DNA of 64,000 nucleotides from Nereocystis luetkeana (Eukaryota; Sar; Phaeophyceae; Laminariales; Laminariaceae). The position numbers were made by a program, and so were the translations under genes. Below, piece after piece: positions 29,110 through 43,800 of the stretch (positions are counted from its first letter, which is position 1; every line of letters begins with the position of its first letter). The notes under the pieces are model-generated. The model ran no database searches. It saw only the letters and a list, made by a program, of their open reading frames with translations, and was not told the origin of the DNA. Where the stretch lies: positions 12,281,580 through 12,345,579 of the forward strand of contig JARUPZ010000003.1 of NCBI GenBank assembly GCA_031213475.1, written 5' to 3'.

Positions 29110-32100
29110 AGGCCCCTCCAAGAGGATAGGGTGGAGGCAAACAAACGCTGAACCATGAACTGGCGTGCGAACGGCAGTGAGGGGCACGCTTCACGCCGAC
29201 GATGCAGGCCCTGAGTCGGCGGAAGGCCTTGCAAAGACTACGACGGTAATCGTTACCGTTTTCGAAGCAGCGGGTCTGACTGTGTCATAACATAGAAGAA
29301 GACCACATTCCGAAACAGTGCTGGTATACCGTCGGAAGGGGGTAGCAGAGGTTTCCGCTGGTGCGGTCGAAGTCGTGTGCCTGGCTGTTGTTTGGAAAGT
29401 AGTGAAGAAGGTGCTTGGTGTTGAAAGTACCGCTCGCGAACCGGAAAAGCTGCCTCGGCGTATACTGTTGTGCTAAAGCCTAGAACAGGTGTAAACCTCG
29501 ACGAACGATTCTTGTCTGTTTTAAAGCACTCTCAAAATACGTTCTTTGAGTAGAACTCTCATCTTAGAAGTTATGATCTTCTTGTAGAAACAATGATTCC
29601 TCATGTGAACAGCTAGTTATTGATAACGTAGCTGCTATTAATTCCTCGCGACATCGCGACATATATATATATAGCTACAGGTCATGCTTCTACTGTGATG
29701 CGCTATGAATTTGTACTGTAGTCTCTGATGGCAATTGATCGCGACAAGCGGTTGCTGGGGCCTATTTCTCAATACTCCCCTCACACGGAAGTCACGCCTG
29801 CCTGCAAATACTGCTTACCATGCAAACAATTAAGCACTGTTGTGACTTGACTTGATAATTTTAGCGTTTGTTTGAGGTCATCACCTTATTTATGTGAAGT
29901 TTGTGCCTCATATTTAATATCGTTGCAAGCACGTGTCGGGTTTCACTACTCACATTGAGCTTGGGAATCATGCAAATGAAAATATTGTGATGATGACGAT
30001 GATGATGATGGTGGTGATGATGATGATGACGCCTGTGTGGCTGCTCCATGTAGGATTGACGATGTTGGGGGTGCTATTCCGTGTCCTGCACCAATAACGG
30101 CAATAGTTGAGATACCGATGGCCTCGGTGAGGCCGGTTCTGTGACGTACGAACAGCTGATGAGTTTACGAGAGGGCATACGTAGTGGCGGAGTCGCGGTG
30201 AACGTAGAACGCGACGAGCTGTGGCAGTGGCAGCAGCAGTAACCGTTAGAATAGATGTAGCCGGGATGTAGGTGTGGTGGTGCTTCGGGCTAACAACCAT
30301 TTCCTTGTTCGACGCTAGCTTTCCGAGACCCGCCTCCGGTAACCGCATGGTTTTTGGAAGCACATGTCAGAAATAACCACCACTCTCTCCCCCTCTAAAA
30401 GGGTTTTCAGTCTTCGGCGGTGTGCCCAAACCCCCCCCAAGCGTCGCGATCCAGAGTTTATTGAGATGTTGTTCGTGCTCTAGCGCCAGTTTCTCGAGCA
30501 TGAAGGGCTGCTTACCCTGTGCTCTACCATTAGAGCCGACGTTCTGCGTGGCAGTAGAGGCCATGAACGAACAGTGCCCTTGGTGGCGCCGCTCAAACTT
30601 CATATCGAAGGCAGCGTTACCGTGGTTGGCTTGCTTCCTCCGGAGCTGGCACTCGCAGTCTGAGTGAGGTGTGGCCAAGTGTGCTGAGCACCACTTGTCT
30701 CCTCCGCCTTGGTTCTACTACTTCAAGTGATGCTCCTTTTCCTTGGCTATTCACTCGTCGTCGGAGTGGGAGATCGTTTTTAGAGGACCCTCCTCCCCCG
30801 GTTTTTGTTGTGGTTGGGGTCGTACCTGGAGCAAAAACATCCTTACGGTGTCCAGCCTTCCTGAAGACGCACTACCCTACTCGCTGGCGGCACCCTGCGC
30901 TTGATTGCCCACATCACCGCTCGCAATTTGATGGTGTGCTCAAAGGGCGTGACAGAGGGGGTGCACACTACGCATCGTTGGTTTGACATCGCCCGTCCCG
31001 GATTCACGGCCCCTGTGCAGCTGATGCTGCGCATGGAGTTGCACTCAGACGTGAGTCGGTTCGGTGGAGGGTCGTCGATTCGTTCGGGGTATGGTCCCCA
31101 ACATTGTGAAGACGAGCTTGCGCTGTCTCCATGGTGCACACGAAGCGGTCTGTATCCCGGCCCTGGTTCATCTTGGACTTGCCCAGTCTATAGCAGAGGT
31201 CTTGACGAGTGGCTTTGATTGACGGCGTCGTACGCCTCCTCACGCAACTTCCAGGCCGCTTGTCAGTCTACGACTCTGTCTATCCGTATATCGCCTCATG
31301 ACTTCGCACAATTGCGACTCCGCATGGAGCCAGGAAGAGCCTACTCTTAGCGGAGGCGCGTCCGAGTCGAAATGAGCCCCTACGGAAGAAGGGATGGCGA
31401 GGCCATCTGATAACGCGAAGGCAGCATACGGCAGAGGCACGAGCATAACCGAAACGCTAGCACGGTTGATCCCGACGACACGAGAGATTTCATGAGATAC
31501 GAAACAGGAGAGCCAGGGAACCGAAATTTGCCGCAGTGTCTGGGGGGACAGGGAGAGCAGAATGGGACCACCACAACCCGGCTGTTTCCGAGAAGGCGAC
31601 AATCAGAGCGGCAAGAGAAGAAGGGCAACACAGCTTTGCCCGGGAAGGTGGTCGCTGAGGAAGGGGGCTCTAACCAACTACCGAACCTGAAATTCGGTGA
31701 GTTGTCATTGTGTAGTGAGTGGAAGGGTAGGCTCTAAAGAGACAGTTTTTGTTACCGAAACTGGCGTCACCAGCTGAGTTTCGCGAAGGTGCAACGGGTA
31801 CTGCAACACGGATGCGACGAGAGAATCCTCGACTAATCTGTTAGCAGCAAGCAAACGGTTGGAGAGAGCGACTTGAGAAGAAACACGGGCAGCTAAATCT
31901 CCGAACGGATCATCAAATCTCGTACGGGGCCATTGATGGCAGAGAATGCGGAAATCGCACGGGAAGAGCGGTAGCCTACCTCGGTCGGCGCTCGAGGTGA
32001 AGGGTGTCAGGGCTTTCAACCCAACACGCATGGAGGAGGGTCTTCCAAGGAGAAATCTGGGAAAGTGAATATAAGAAAAACGTGTTATTCATCTGACAGA

Positions 32101-35100
32101 GTTAAGCGAGTGCAGCCGCTACGAGCCCGCCCCGTTGGGGGCAGTGGCAGGCGAGAGAGGAACTCGGTGCTCGCGTTGGCACTGTCCTCGCGATTCTCCA
32201 GGGTGCAGTCGTACGAAGTGAAGACTTCCGGCCACTGCTGCACGCGCGGGTCATGTGTCACAGCCTCGTCGCATGCATGTCTCATTAAGTTGCGGCAGAG
32301 CAGTCACAATTCCTGCATGCAAAGTACTCATGATAGGAGCTACCGCCCCGGGGTCCTTTCGGCACCATGCAGCAAGCGCCTGTTTCTACACCAAGGTTAT
32401 TTTCTTTGTTTCGAGAGTTCTAGCCCGCTCTATGCCGGGCGTGCATGCCACGCTCACACTCTGCCCAAGTTCATGCACAAACTGACCATTATACCACGCA
32501 GCCAGCGGTTCTTGTTGGTGAACCATCGTAAGCGCTGTCCTGACCAGTGCTCTTCTGGGGTAGTACAGCGCCGAGGGTGGCAGACTAGGCTACGCTGGGA
32601 GCTCCGAGGTGTCGTGAGCTGCATCGGCCGCACATCCTTTCGTGCGGGCAGGCGTTTATCTCTGGGTTTAGTCACACCACCCTCCTTCCAGTACCAGGCC
32701 CACCCACTTGTCTGGAAACCCTCGAATCCTTGGAAACATCGTCGTGACACATGCCCCGCGATCTGGTCGATACTTTCGAGCGCCTTGTGGGCGTAAACAA
32801 TGCAGAAAGTTGTGCCCCACATGAAAAGGGCGAAGGTGTTTTATACTCCACGACTCCAGACAAGGATTCCCGCTCTAGTTCAAGCCCAGTCCAGTGGCGC
32901 TCAGGCTCGATTGACAAGTAACGCAGCTGATGATCAGGATGCGACGATCGGTCTGCACGTTCTTGTTTTTGGTTCTTGTTCGATGGTGATTCCAAAACCG
33001 CCCACGCAGACGGGAGTTGTCGGTCATGGCGTCCTAGTCGCGGTAGACCAGAACCCGGGGGGCAGCTATTCGGCGAGAACTTCCCACATAGTGGCCTCCA
33101 TATTGGGTGTGAAGACGAAGTTGCCCCCTCCGAACATCGGTGCCGTAGGGGTGAGACGTGACAGGAGAGCTGTTCGGCTTAGCCCAAACCTTGAAGAAAA
33201 GCAGGGGTCAGCAGTTAAAGTCGGTTGAGGACTTCGATCACACGCTGGGGACCTCCGCCGCCTGAGCACCGCCCAACTGAGCGATGGCGGCCGGGATCCG
33301 ACCAGGATCATGCAAGTCGAACGCGATTTCTGTGGGTTGGTAGGTCATCCTATACCTCCAAACAGTACTTCGTACGCTGGCCGGCGCTTACACGTCCAAG
33401 TGGATAAAAATAAGCCAGAGCGAACCGTCTGAAGATGTGAATGGGGCTGAAATTCGGGTGCAGGGGCTGAGATTATAGTTTACAAACTGCCAGCGGACTA
33501 ATCTACCATCTAGAAGGTGGGTGTCTCAGGTTATGTCGACAGCTAGCTGGTGGTGAGGACCCCACGTGGTAGCTTCCTTCGGGGATGTGGTAGGATGCTA
33601 CGCAGTGGTATCATAAACGTTCGGCTGCATTTCGGAAGGAGAGAGGGGCCGGGGTGAGGGAACGTAGTTGCGCGCGCGATGAAAGGCGCATAGCTACAAA
33701 CGCCCCGGGGGGGCAGGGATGGTTTCAGCATCGGGGGTCAGAGCGATGAAGAACTTCATTATCGCGCACCGCTTTTGCGCGACCGAGGGTGTCCGGGGGT
33801 TTCCGTTGTATTAGTAGAGAAAGGAGTTGTTCAGGGGAAGCTGGCGGAGGCGTCGGTCTACATGGACGAGAGCATCTCCATCCAACCGTGCGGTGGTGGC
33901 AAGAGATCGGGGGTTGGCATTTAGGCCCGTTGAAGCCGATGTCTCCGCTGCATTTCCATGTGAGGTAATGAGGGAGCCACTGATGACATACCGCACACGA
34001 CTGCAACACAGGGCGTAGTGGGGTTTGTGCTGGGTGCGAAGGCGGTGTGCAGTACTTGCAGTACTCTTGGAATTGTCCATGTAAGTTAGCAGCTGGCAGA
34101 AAGACCGAAGCGAAGCGCATTTAAATTAACACAGGGGGCAGGCAGAGGCAGACACGGGCGGTGCTGCCGAGCGCAAAAGAGGGGGGGGGGGGGGGGATTC
34201 TAAGGTAGGCTGTTTTGGGGTCTCCATGGTGAAGGAGAGGTGCCGGATGGAAGAACCGCCGTTCTTGGCGTTTTGGAGCGGCAGAACGCTGCACGTGTGG
34301 ACGAGGGGGGTATCCGGCCAACTCCCTCGCCTAGATATATTATATGCGGAATATTCCCTGAGATACGCAAGGTAACACACACCCTGGGTTGCATTCCAGG
34401 CCGATTCCCTCCGGAACAAAAGCGGGGGTACTCATTTGTTGCTTGCCTTATCCTTTTGACTGTTGACCACGCATCCCGACCGAGACGGAGCACTGTTCCT
34501 TCTCCTAAGAGAGGCACTTCCAACAGTTGGGCGCTCATTACGTTGTTTCCACATGTTGCATACCAGGTAGAAACGTTTTGCTATAATCTTATACCCCTCC
34601 TGTTCCTTTTCGCGGGAAACCAAGACGCGGATATGTAAGCAGAGAGAGATCGAGTACTTTTTCATTGGACACCCGAGGGCGAACGTTGCAGACCTCGCCT
34701 TCGTAGCATGGGATTGAGACGTGATGTACCTGGTAGGCGACGCGCGTATTTAAGCAACTGGGAGTTCATATGGTTTGCCTCAACTTTTAACACGAACACA
34801 CAAAACAAAACGTGTTTCCAATGCTGAAACAATAAGCCTACGACACTCATATATACCTCGCACAAGAATTGGAACTCAGGCATAAGTCAAGAGTTGCTTA
34901 AGTGGCGTCGCGTGTTGTTTTGCGGCAGTAGGGGTTGGGGTGGCGTACGACGCGCACCAAGGTCGGGGGACGAGGCGGCGATAGCGGCGATGGAGGGGGG
35001 TGTAGCAGCAGAGGGCGGCAAGACGACAGCACTGATTGGTGAAATGCGGTACTCAAACGGGGAAAATAAGGCGATATTAGTAGACTAGACTGAAACCCTT

Positions 35101-35140
35101 TCGCTACTGTCAACATTGTCCCGCATGAAATCACAACAAC
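29110..35140. other. 6 kb without an assignable gene
   Basis: Open frames of 80-240 codons occur on both strands, for example 32065-32796 (+) and 32454-32822 (-), but none carries a recognisable domain and many overlap. Minus-strand segments such as LALEHEQHLNKLWIATL (30.4 kb) and ALESIDQIAGHV (32.7 kb) have a coding look, so a heavily decayed gene or retroelement is possible. A (GAT)n run lies at 29988-30032 and a 16-G run near 34180. Confidence 0.35.
34426..34493 (+). repeat. 68-bp dispersed repeat (tactcatttgttgcttgcc)
   Basis: It shares tactcatttgttgcttgcc, ttttgac(t/c)gttgacc and cgagaaagagcac-like blocks with 54606-54673, about 75% alike, in the same orientation. A G-rich stretch precedes both copies. 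Confidence 0.55.
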
Positions 35141-35142
35141 TA

Positions 35143-35247
35143 TTACGGGGGACCATAGTAAATAGGACCAAATATTGTCAGTAAAAATAGGGAAAGATGT
35201 AGATTTTTGTGTGTACCGTAGGCCCTATTTACTATGGTCCCCTGTAG
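35143..35247. mobile_element. TA-type MITE
   Basis: 105 bp with TA on both sides. The left end is perfect (ttacgggggaccatagtaaa) and the right end is cctgtag. Confidence 0.88.
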
Positions 35248-35249
35248 TA

Positions 35250-37700
35250 CTACAGTGGTGTGTCGTCCTTACCGTGGGTGCAATTCTGGCGGAGCCAAAG
35301 CGAAGGAGTTGATACCCGGCAAATTAAGAGGAAACGAAGACCTCAGTAAAGACCTTCGGAACGCCAAGCAGGCTCACGTTTTCCAATATTTGCCCAAAAT
35401 TGTGCCATGCTTTTGAAAAAAAAAAAAGGAAAATCTTGCTCTCCCTCATAAAACCTCCGAAGCCAGACCATCCCTGTGCGATGGAAAGCTCCTGCGAGAA
35501 TAGGATGGAATACGCCAGAAACAGAAATTCTCATTAAAACGCTCCCCGCGAGAAACAGCTGCTGAAATGGTGGAAAAAACAAACTTTTCCGAAACTTAAT
35601 AACATAATGTTTCCATAAGCATCGGTCTCGGCTAGCCAAAGATAATGCAGTCGCAGTTCCAAACAGATGGACTGTTGCCATGCCCACGGGAAAATCGCGT
35701 TCTGATGAAAAAACACACACACAAATGTCCCGAGAGTCGAGGGATGAACTACTGGGTCAGTCAGGTTGTGCTCGCAGCTCCGGTGCGCGCCAAAAAAAAA
35801 AAAACTGTGTTACATTGAGACTAGATTACAGTCGTACGTGGCGAGATAAAACACTGATAGAACCTCCCTATATACTGCGTTCACAAGTCGCCTCGTCGTT
35901 GGACAAATAAAGCACATCGTGCATACGTACATCAAGCGCTCGGCCATCATATAGATGGAAACGGTGCGAGTCAAGACACTAACGCGACGAACCGTACCGG
36001 CCAAAAAGATAAATACGGCCGCGGCAGTACGTGCGCATCTACGACAAAGCTCCGTACTTTTCCGAAAGGGATTCACTCTCTTGAACTTCTGCAGGAACTT
36101 TAGGCAGATGTCCAATCCCTCTGACTACTACAAGAAGAAGGGCCGATTTCGCCGCCACCGCCCCCCGAGAGAAGGTCTACGTATCGGGGGCCGGCTGTGA
36201 ACGCACGCTGTCTATTCGGAGAGCAACCACCGCACCATCCCCATACAGCTAAGAGACAAATGTAGAACATAAATTGGAGCGCATGCCCTTCGGCTTCCGC
36301 CTCCTCGCAAAACACACGAATGACACCTGGTGCCGACAAACACGTACCAGGTATCGAACAAGCGGCCAAACACGGCATGGGCGGCTTTTACTCCGCGACA
36401 AGACGTTGAACGTACGTGACGAACATCGTCCCCTCCGCAAAAACGCTATTACGTACCACGAATCTGAGCTGCCCTTCCAGCAAGGTCCGACGCACTACAA
36501 ACACGCTTGCCTCCTTCTTCATCTCTGACGGCGCCCATTTCTGCATGACTAGTTAAGTCACCTCCATGCAGAAAGAAAGCTTGCCGCCACCAAATGCGTA
36601 ACCTGGTACTGTCTATAAATACTTCATTTGCACACGAAACACTGTTGTGACACGACACGACCAACGCCAGAGCCCACCCGGGCGGCGGTGGGAAGAGCGG
36701 GACCAGAAACCACCGACAGCGGCCGAGAAGAAAGGCCCCTGCTCCAGTGCTTCGCGCAGCACAAAGTACACCTCTATTCCGGCACGTTTTGACTGCGCGC
36801 ATCTCAGCATCTCATCGGACGTTCGTTCGGGGCGTCTGGGCACCCTGTCAGAGGACCAACCACCCGCCGAAAGATTTTCACTCGCCCACGGGATCACACC
36901 AACAGAGCTGCCGGTCGCTCCGTTCTCTACCATGAAGCGGGAAACCGCGCACGTGGGGGTATGGGTAGATATTGTCCAAAAAGCACGCAGCTCGGCACTG
37001 GCAACCTTCCCGACGTAAAAGACGCGAGCGCTGATTGGACGATAGCACGGACCACTGCGCGAAACCGACCTGCGGAATTACTTCGTGGAACACAATTGCT
37101 GTACAAGCAGCGCTGAAGGATCCAACGGACTTTCGAGCACGCCGTCTGAAACCGAACCGCGGATGTGTGTGTCAACTATTATAGCAGTCGGCCCAAGTTG
37201 ACCGCTACACATTCGTACTGTAGTTGGCACGGTCGGCCGCTACTGTATAGTTGGCACAGCTTCCCGATGCCTCCTTCAGCCGACTCCGCACGGTGGGTGC
37301 ATCCATGCTCAGAAGTCGTACAGTGGGGATTTTTCCGCGTAGATGTTGCTAGTTTTGTACCTGGCGCAGGCACGCGAGGGTAAAAAAAAGTCGGCCGAAT
37401 ACGGTAGACAAAACAACTTGGCGTGAGCAAAACATCTCCGAAAGCGTATGAAAACCCTGGTACTATTACACCAAGCGAATATTATCCTATCAATAGGGTC
37501 GGCTGCCCTACGTACCGTAGCTTGCCAGAATATGAGCACTCAGGCGAACCTCCAAGCAGGCATGTCTACAAGTCTTTCGGTCGGGTTTCTAAGTCCTTCT
37601 TCGGTCTTAGAAGAAGGTTGGACCGCAAATAATAAACTCGGTTCAAGGCGTTCTCGAGGAGGGGGGGGGGGGGGGGGAATAAGTGCACATTTCACCACTC
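35250..37700. other. no gene assigned
   Basis: This lies downstream (3' side) of sulfotransferase copy 2. No domain-bearing frame was seen on either strand. A 17-G run lies at about 37660. Confidence 0.35.
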
Positions 37701-37713
37701 CGCCTGTCGCTCC

Positions 37714-37830
37714 TCACATCGCGTTCGCCTTGCTGGAGGCGTTGGCGTCCAGATAGGTGGTGACGATGCTCTGAAGCTCTTTGAACTCGGCCAAATCGCT
37801 GCCGAGATATCTGGCGACCGAGTCTCTCCT
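37714..37830 (-). CDS. sulfotransferase copy 2, terminal exon
   Basis: 117 bp including TGA. The acceptor is tttattgttag before AGG. It encodes DLAEFKELQSIVTTYLDANA then SSKANAM. Same length and phase as 2718-2834. Confidence 0.82.
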   Translation of the reverse strand, partial: RRDSVARYLGSDLAEFKELQSIVTTYLDANASSKANAM

Positions 37831-40800
37831 CTAACAATAAATACAGCAGAGAGAGTACCGCAAAGGCCCATGAACGACAGCAAGAAAAAAAAAAAGAGGA
37901 AGAGCGTCAGGAAACAGCCGCCGCTTGAGGTGGTGTCACTTTTTTTGTTTTAGTCATCACTTCCACTTTCCAGCCTAACTCGTAGGAGGTTTCACCCTCG
38001 ACGACCTTCTGGACAAGCCGTGGTCACAGGTGTCTACCCTTCTCCCCCCCGGTACGTACGTGCCTTTATTTTTTGTCGCGCATAGGGTTCAGCATTCCCA
38101 CTGCTCGTCGATGTTCATCGAATGTAGCTAACTCACGCTCTCGCGCTTTCCGCTAATCAATTTCTTTTCATGCAAGAAAAAGCCCTTACGAGCATGCACT
38201 CGGTGGGACTTGAACCCCAAGGAGGCGGCGGGTCGCGCCATACCAGCCTCTACAAACGCGGGCATAGAAGCACAAGCCGGTTGCCGCCGGAAGCGTCCGT
38301 TCTACTGTTTTGCGCCTCCGCACTGTCCCATCTGGTAAGGCGATCACACCGCTGTGACAGCAAACGTACGCTGCTCAAAGCTACCCGCCAGTCCCTACAG
38401 CAGGCGGCGTCCCACCGTTCGATGTTGATAGCGACCGCACTCCGACCCGTACATACACGCTACTCGAAACCGCGCATCACCCCGACCAGTAGATACACGC
38501 CGCTCGGAAACTGCGCATCGCTCTGGAGATGCTGTCCTCCTCGAAAGCATGAAACAAAACAGTGAGCATCCCCACGTACAAAACAAAACAACTAACTGCT
38601 GTTCTGACCTTGTGGTACTCGTTCTTGGCGGCGGTGTACAACATTTGGTCCAGCTGGGTCAAACCGTCGATCAAGTCCCGAGTCTGCGAAGGCCCACGGA
38701 AGGGATCGGAGTCACAAGCGAGATTACTCTGGATTCATTTCTCAAGCCGCAGCCCTAAAATGGCGATCCAGGTGGGTAGCAAGCGACAGCAGCGAACCAG
38801 GTTGCCGCCAATATTTGTGTAGCGCTATATAGGCGTTGCGTGGTGAGTCTATCGCCTCTCGGGCGGTGTTGTGTATCATGCGAGTCGTCACGTACGGAGT
38901 ATGTGGCCTCTCGCGCGGTTGCGTGTCGATGCGAGTCTTCTTCATCTGCAGCAGTAAGTGCATGTCCCTTTGGGACCCAGGGGTCGACACTATTTTATTA
39001 GATAAAACTATGCTCAGAGATGCCGCATTACCAACCGGTGTCTACGACCATAGACAGACTAATGACACCACGCGGCGTGGATGTCGGACATGCCCATGCG
39101 ATGTAGCTGGGATAAGACCCTTATTGATACATCAGCAGCTCGGGCTGGTTTGTGGGGGCAGTGCCGTAATCATCCCTACGAGTTGGACACTTTTTTCCCC
39201 CTCGTTCCAAGTCCCAAAAGGAGGCATTTTTCGTGCGTGCTGTCTGAACGCGCATGGTTGTGCGCGTGCGGGTACATGATGTCGAACGGAGCCGTTGCTA
39301 GACACGCAGGCCTCGTGTCCCTGATCAGGCTTATTCGCAATCACGTGCATGCACGTGCAAGCAAGCACTCGTTCAGCTCAACCCAAGCACGTGGCGAAGG
39401 GTAAATAAAGAGCGTAGCGGCTGAAAAAAACAGCGCGCGGCGAATTTTGACTGGTTCACGCAAGGCTAGGCGGGGCAAACGACGTACCAGTCTGTTCATG
39501 ATTGTACTACGGGGGGCCATAGTAAATAGGACCTACGGTACACACAAAAACCTATATATTTACTCAATTTACTAACGATATTTGGTCCTATTTACTATGG
39601 TCCCCCGTAATAGTGTTGCTGAGAACATTTTGCGGCATTAGGTACTCTGATCCACGATTTTCCAACTCCGCTGTATAGGTTTGATTCGTGGGAATCCCAC
39701 TGGAACTCCCCAATACAACTTGTTTCATAAAGGTGTAAGGTGCGGCTTTTTTCCGTATTTTCTCCTGCCGCAGATTGGGTAACAACATAGGAAAGCTCCC
39801 CACACCTCCACGTACAACATGTGGAAGTGCGTCGATTTAAATCGGTTGCCGTAGCACACGACGTATGGCCGTTTCGATCGGGACCGCTTGAGCGTGCCTG
39901 AAACCTGGTTGACACGCCTGGTTTTGATAGGAGGGGGGAGGGTCACTAATGTCATGTATCGCTGTAGTCGTAGGGCGGTTGTAAGGAGAGAACCCACCCC
40001 CTTGGCCGCACGTGATGAGCCGATGCAGGCGCTATGTTCGGGCTCTGGGCAGTTCTCCTTTAACTACGTGTGATACCTCTCTCCAACCAAATAGCACTCT
40101 ACTGGTTGTACCGTATCATGATATGCCGAATGTATGTGGTAAGTCGGTGCACACGCACACCTTGTTCAGCCTTTGCGCTGGGTGCCTCTTACCGCGTGCG
40201 ATACAGGGATATCCGAGTGACACTGTAGGTAGTCGATCAGTGTATACGCTTTGTTGGGCTGTTCAGGCTCTGCGCAAGCGTGCCTCGTACTGCGATTGAT
40301 GGAGACCTCCTCTCGACTAGCTTGTTACGATGCCATATAGATCTCCGCGTGCCAGTCAGGCGTGGTGTTTTCTCCCCAAGCTCCATTCTAAAAGCCGTGT
40401 TTGTTTCCACGTGACAAGTCAAGAGGTGGCGTTGGATGGCGTTGTTGTACAACTGCAGCATCTCGGTGGTGTGTATCTTCCTGTTGACTAGAGTACGGAC
40501 CCGTCCACCATAAACGCCTACTACAGTACCGACCTGAGCAAGGATCAACCCCTTTTTTTGCTGTAGTGCTGCAGCCCCGCTCAGAGGGCAAACTTCTGAT
40601 TAGTTGAGTGGCTTGTCCCCACAGCTGCACCGCAGTTTTTTGCCCCTAAAAGGGTTGAAAGCTTATAGTGACATTGTCAGCCGGCGTCCGCGGTGGCTTG
40701 GTAGGTGGTCCGCGTGCCTATCAAGATCAATGTCGTGGGGCACGTGTAACCCAACCCAACCCAACCCAGGGTAGAGCCAAACCGAACCAATCCAACCCAA

Positions 40801-43800
40801 CCTAACCCAGCGAGCGTACGTACGCACGCACTCCACTATCCCTCCGACTGCCTCGCTCTCACCTTCTGAGGGAGGTCGTCGAAATGCGGCACATCGACGA
40901 GCTGCTTGCCGTCGAACCGGGTCGAACCTTTCTTCGTCTTGTACATGGAACTGTACGTCATGTCTATCATCGACCATCCCAGCAGCCGTCGCAACACCAT
41001 CATACCTTCGTCGAACTCCTCCGTCAAGATTATCTGGGCGCACGGGGAGGAATTTCGCGACGCCTCTAGGTCAGACAAGACCCAGGGTCGAACCTAACCG
41101 AGCGTCGGGCCTGCAAACCGTACGCGCAAAAAGCGCTTCGTGGCTCCGTGCAGGGAAAGGGGTGCGACGGTTTTTCCAGCGCTCGTCGGTGATTCTACCA
41201 CGGGCAAGGTTGAGGTTGCCAACGCCGAGCAGCAGGGTGTTTCTGGGGGGAGGGGGGGGGGGGGGATAAATCAGGTCGAGAGCTTTCCAAAAAAACACAA
41301 CTGATCAAATAAAGTTTTTTGTCAACCACTGACACCTTTGCCAAGAAGACGAGCGCCGAGAAAACATCGCACCTCTGCTTGTGAAGCTAGAGCGCGTTAC
41401 GGTACACGGCTCGTGGTGGCATCGACTTTCGTGAATCAAGTATATATACACACATATACTATATAATAGATAGATATATATATGACGAGAGGCAACACAG
41501 AAACGCAACGGTTTCAGCTATCTCGACGACCTGGGTTGGGAGAGAGGGGGGGGGCGTATTCGTCCAGGACTACCTGCCTGGGCAGGGCGGCATGAGGCAC
41601 GGGGGGCTGAATCCTCGCGTGAACAGCGGAGTTGTGTCGACGAGAGTTATGCGCGGTCGTCTCAGCTGCCAAATGTCCCGTACGCAGCGTGGGCGCATAC
41701 AAGCAGTAAGTCGCCTAACCTTGTGGCGCAGCTCTCGTGTAGCGGAGCAAGCACGCGGCGGTGTTCTCGGGAGAGAGCGCGACACGACATACGCCGCGGT
41801 TCTGCGCCTCGCGGTACATACACTTGCGAGAGGGGTAACACAAGAGGCCATAACCACACCCTCTTTCGCCCAAGAAAGCCCCCAGAGGGTGGGCACACAA
41901 CCGAGGGGCCACACGGTAGCCAAGACAGGCTGTTCAGCTTGCACGGCCGGGAAAACGCCAGGCAAACGTACTGTAGGGCTCCTGCATTACGCGGGCACGG
42001 TCTAGAAGCGAGAGTGAACCCAGGTAACCGATGGCCTACCCATGGGCCAGCAGTCTCACACATGGGTGTCCATGGAAGTGAGGGCACCGGGCACCCATCA
42101 GTGGCGAGTGCTGGTCAATGGGTAGCCCACGGATAGTACAAGGGTCGTCCGCCCCTGAATTTTTTGGTGGTGGCCCATGGTTACAAACAACCCAATTTGG
42201 GGGGGGGTGGGGGCACTTGCCCTCTCTATAGATGAAACTCCAATGAGGTGTGCTTCGATACGGATGAAGAGTAAATCACCCCTGTAGGGGTGGTGCCCTA
42301 GTTTCTCAGCACCTCGCATGAGCAGCTAGCTAGGGCAGTATCTCACCCGGTATGTGGCTTCGAAAGAAGCCAGTTCGCGCGACATCTGACCAACAAATTC
42401 AATGCGATGGTGCGAAAAAAACGACTATACCAGTAAAAGCAGCATGGAGTAGCCGGTGTGCTAGTAGTTGCTCACTCGGGGAAGTCAACCGGTCAGAAAA
42501 TATTGCCTCAGAAGGCAAGATAGTGCAACCCACTCCTTGGGGTGACTCTATTACATGGCAGTCGACCCGTTTAGGACTGCACTCCCGTTGTGGCGACAAA
42601 ACACCGGGGAATAGAGTCAGGTGTAGGTTTATGCATATGACTGTGCACTAGTGAAAGGATTCACATCTCAGGCAGATAGATGTTCTATGTATGTCTACAG
42701 ATGATCTACAAATCATCTAGGTCATCACCTGCCGTTGTGCGAGGTTGTGCGCGATCTATTGTATCGTAGTACAGACCCAACCCAATAAATGTGTGCTACA
42801 GCAAGCAGGTTGTGCGGCTCCCATCCGCCAACATTAGCTACAGGTATATCATACACGATCGGGAGTTACTCTGCCTCGAACGATCTAGATGATCTGTAGA
42901 TGATCTGTGCGAGGTGAGAAGGGGATCATGGTGACAAGAAGTATCGCGTGAGGAGCTCTAGAGCTGCGCCTCACCCAGCAGCCGACTTGGACAAGGGGGG
43001 AAAAAAAAAGTTAAGCTTACTTAAAGCCCGATATACAGCCCACTGTTTTTTTCGGCGCCATTTAGCGACGACTAAGCGTGTAATGCCCCATTATCCTTGC
43101 AGCGATCGCGCACGAATCTCACAGCAAAGACGTGAGGAGAAGAAAACATGTCCATCCGCGCGAAAACGTGCGCCGTTCCAAGGGTGCGCGGCCGAGGAGG
43201 ACCGAGTGACCTCTGCACTAAAGGCAATAGTTTGGCGTCCGCCAAAACAAGGAAACAAGTTTGTATTTTTCTTGTCTTTGTTTTGTCACAAGGGGTGAAG
43301 GTGGTTGTCTCTTGGCAAGATTTTGCTCCTCTGGGCTGTGCTATAAACGTACCAGTATAGCACAACGGTTGAAGGTTGGCTCACCAGCTTAAAATGCGGG
43401 AGCACATCTGCAATTAAGTTTTCCATCTCCGCGCGTGTCCTGATGCCGAACTCCGCCGAGAGCGGGTTGAACAAGTTAGACTGGGCCGTGTCGCCGCTCT
43501 GTTGCTGCAAAAACGCCCCGATCGGTTTCTGTTTTCAAGACGGCGGAGGGGAGGAGGGGGGGGGGGGGGGGAAGGGGGGGGAGGGGGGGTGTGCTCGATA
43601 GGAGATATGTACTCGATCTCATGCATGGCCGTAGTCGCAAGACCCTCGCCTCCCTACAATGCCGGGACGGAGCATGTCGGGTTTTCACCGACCAGGCAGA
43701 CGTTGCTTGGGGGCAAATGGAAGGGCATTAAATAGGGTCCTCAAACAGGACAGCAAGCAACTAAACGAAGTGATCTCATGTACTTCGCTGTACGCGAATG

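Noticed and set aside
32065-32796. 243-codon plus-strand frame
   Set aside because: No recognisable domain, arginine/serine-rich composition typical of chance frames, and overlapping frames of similar length on the other strand.
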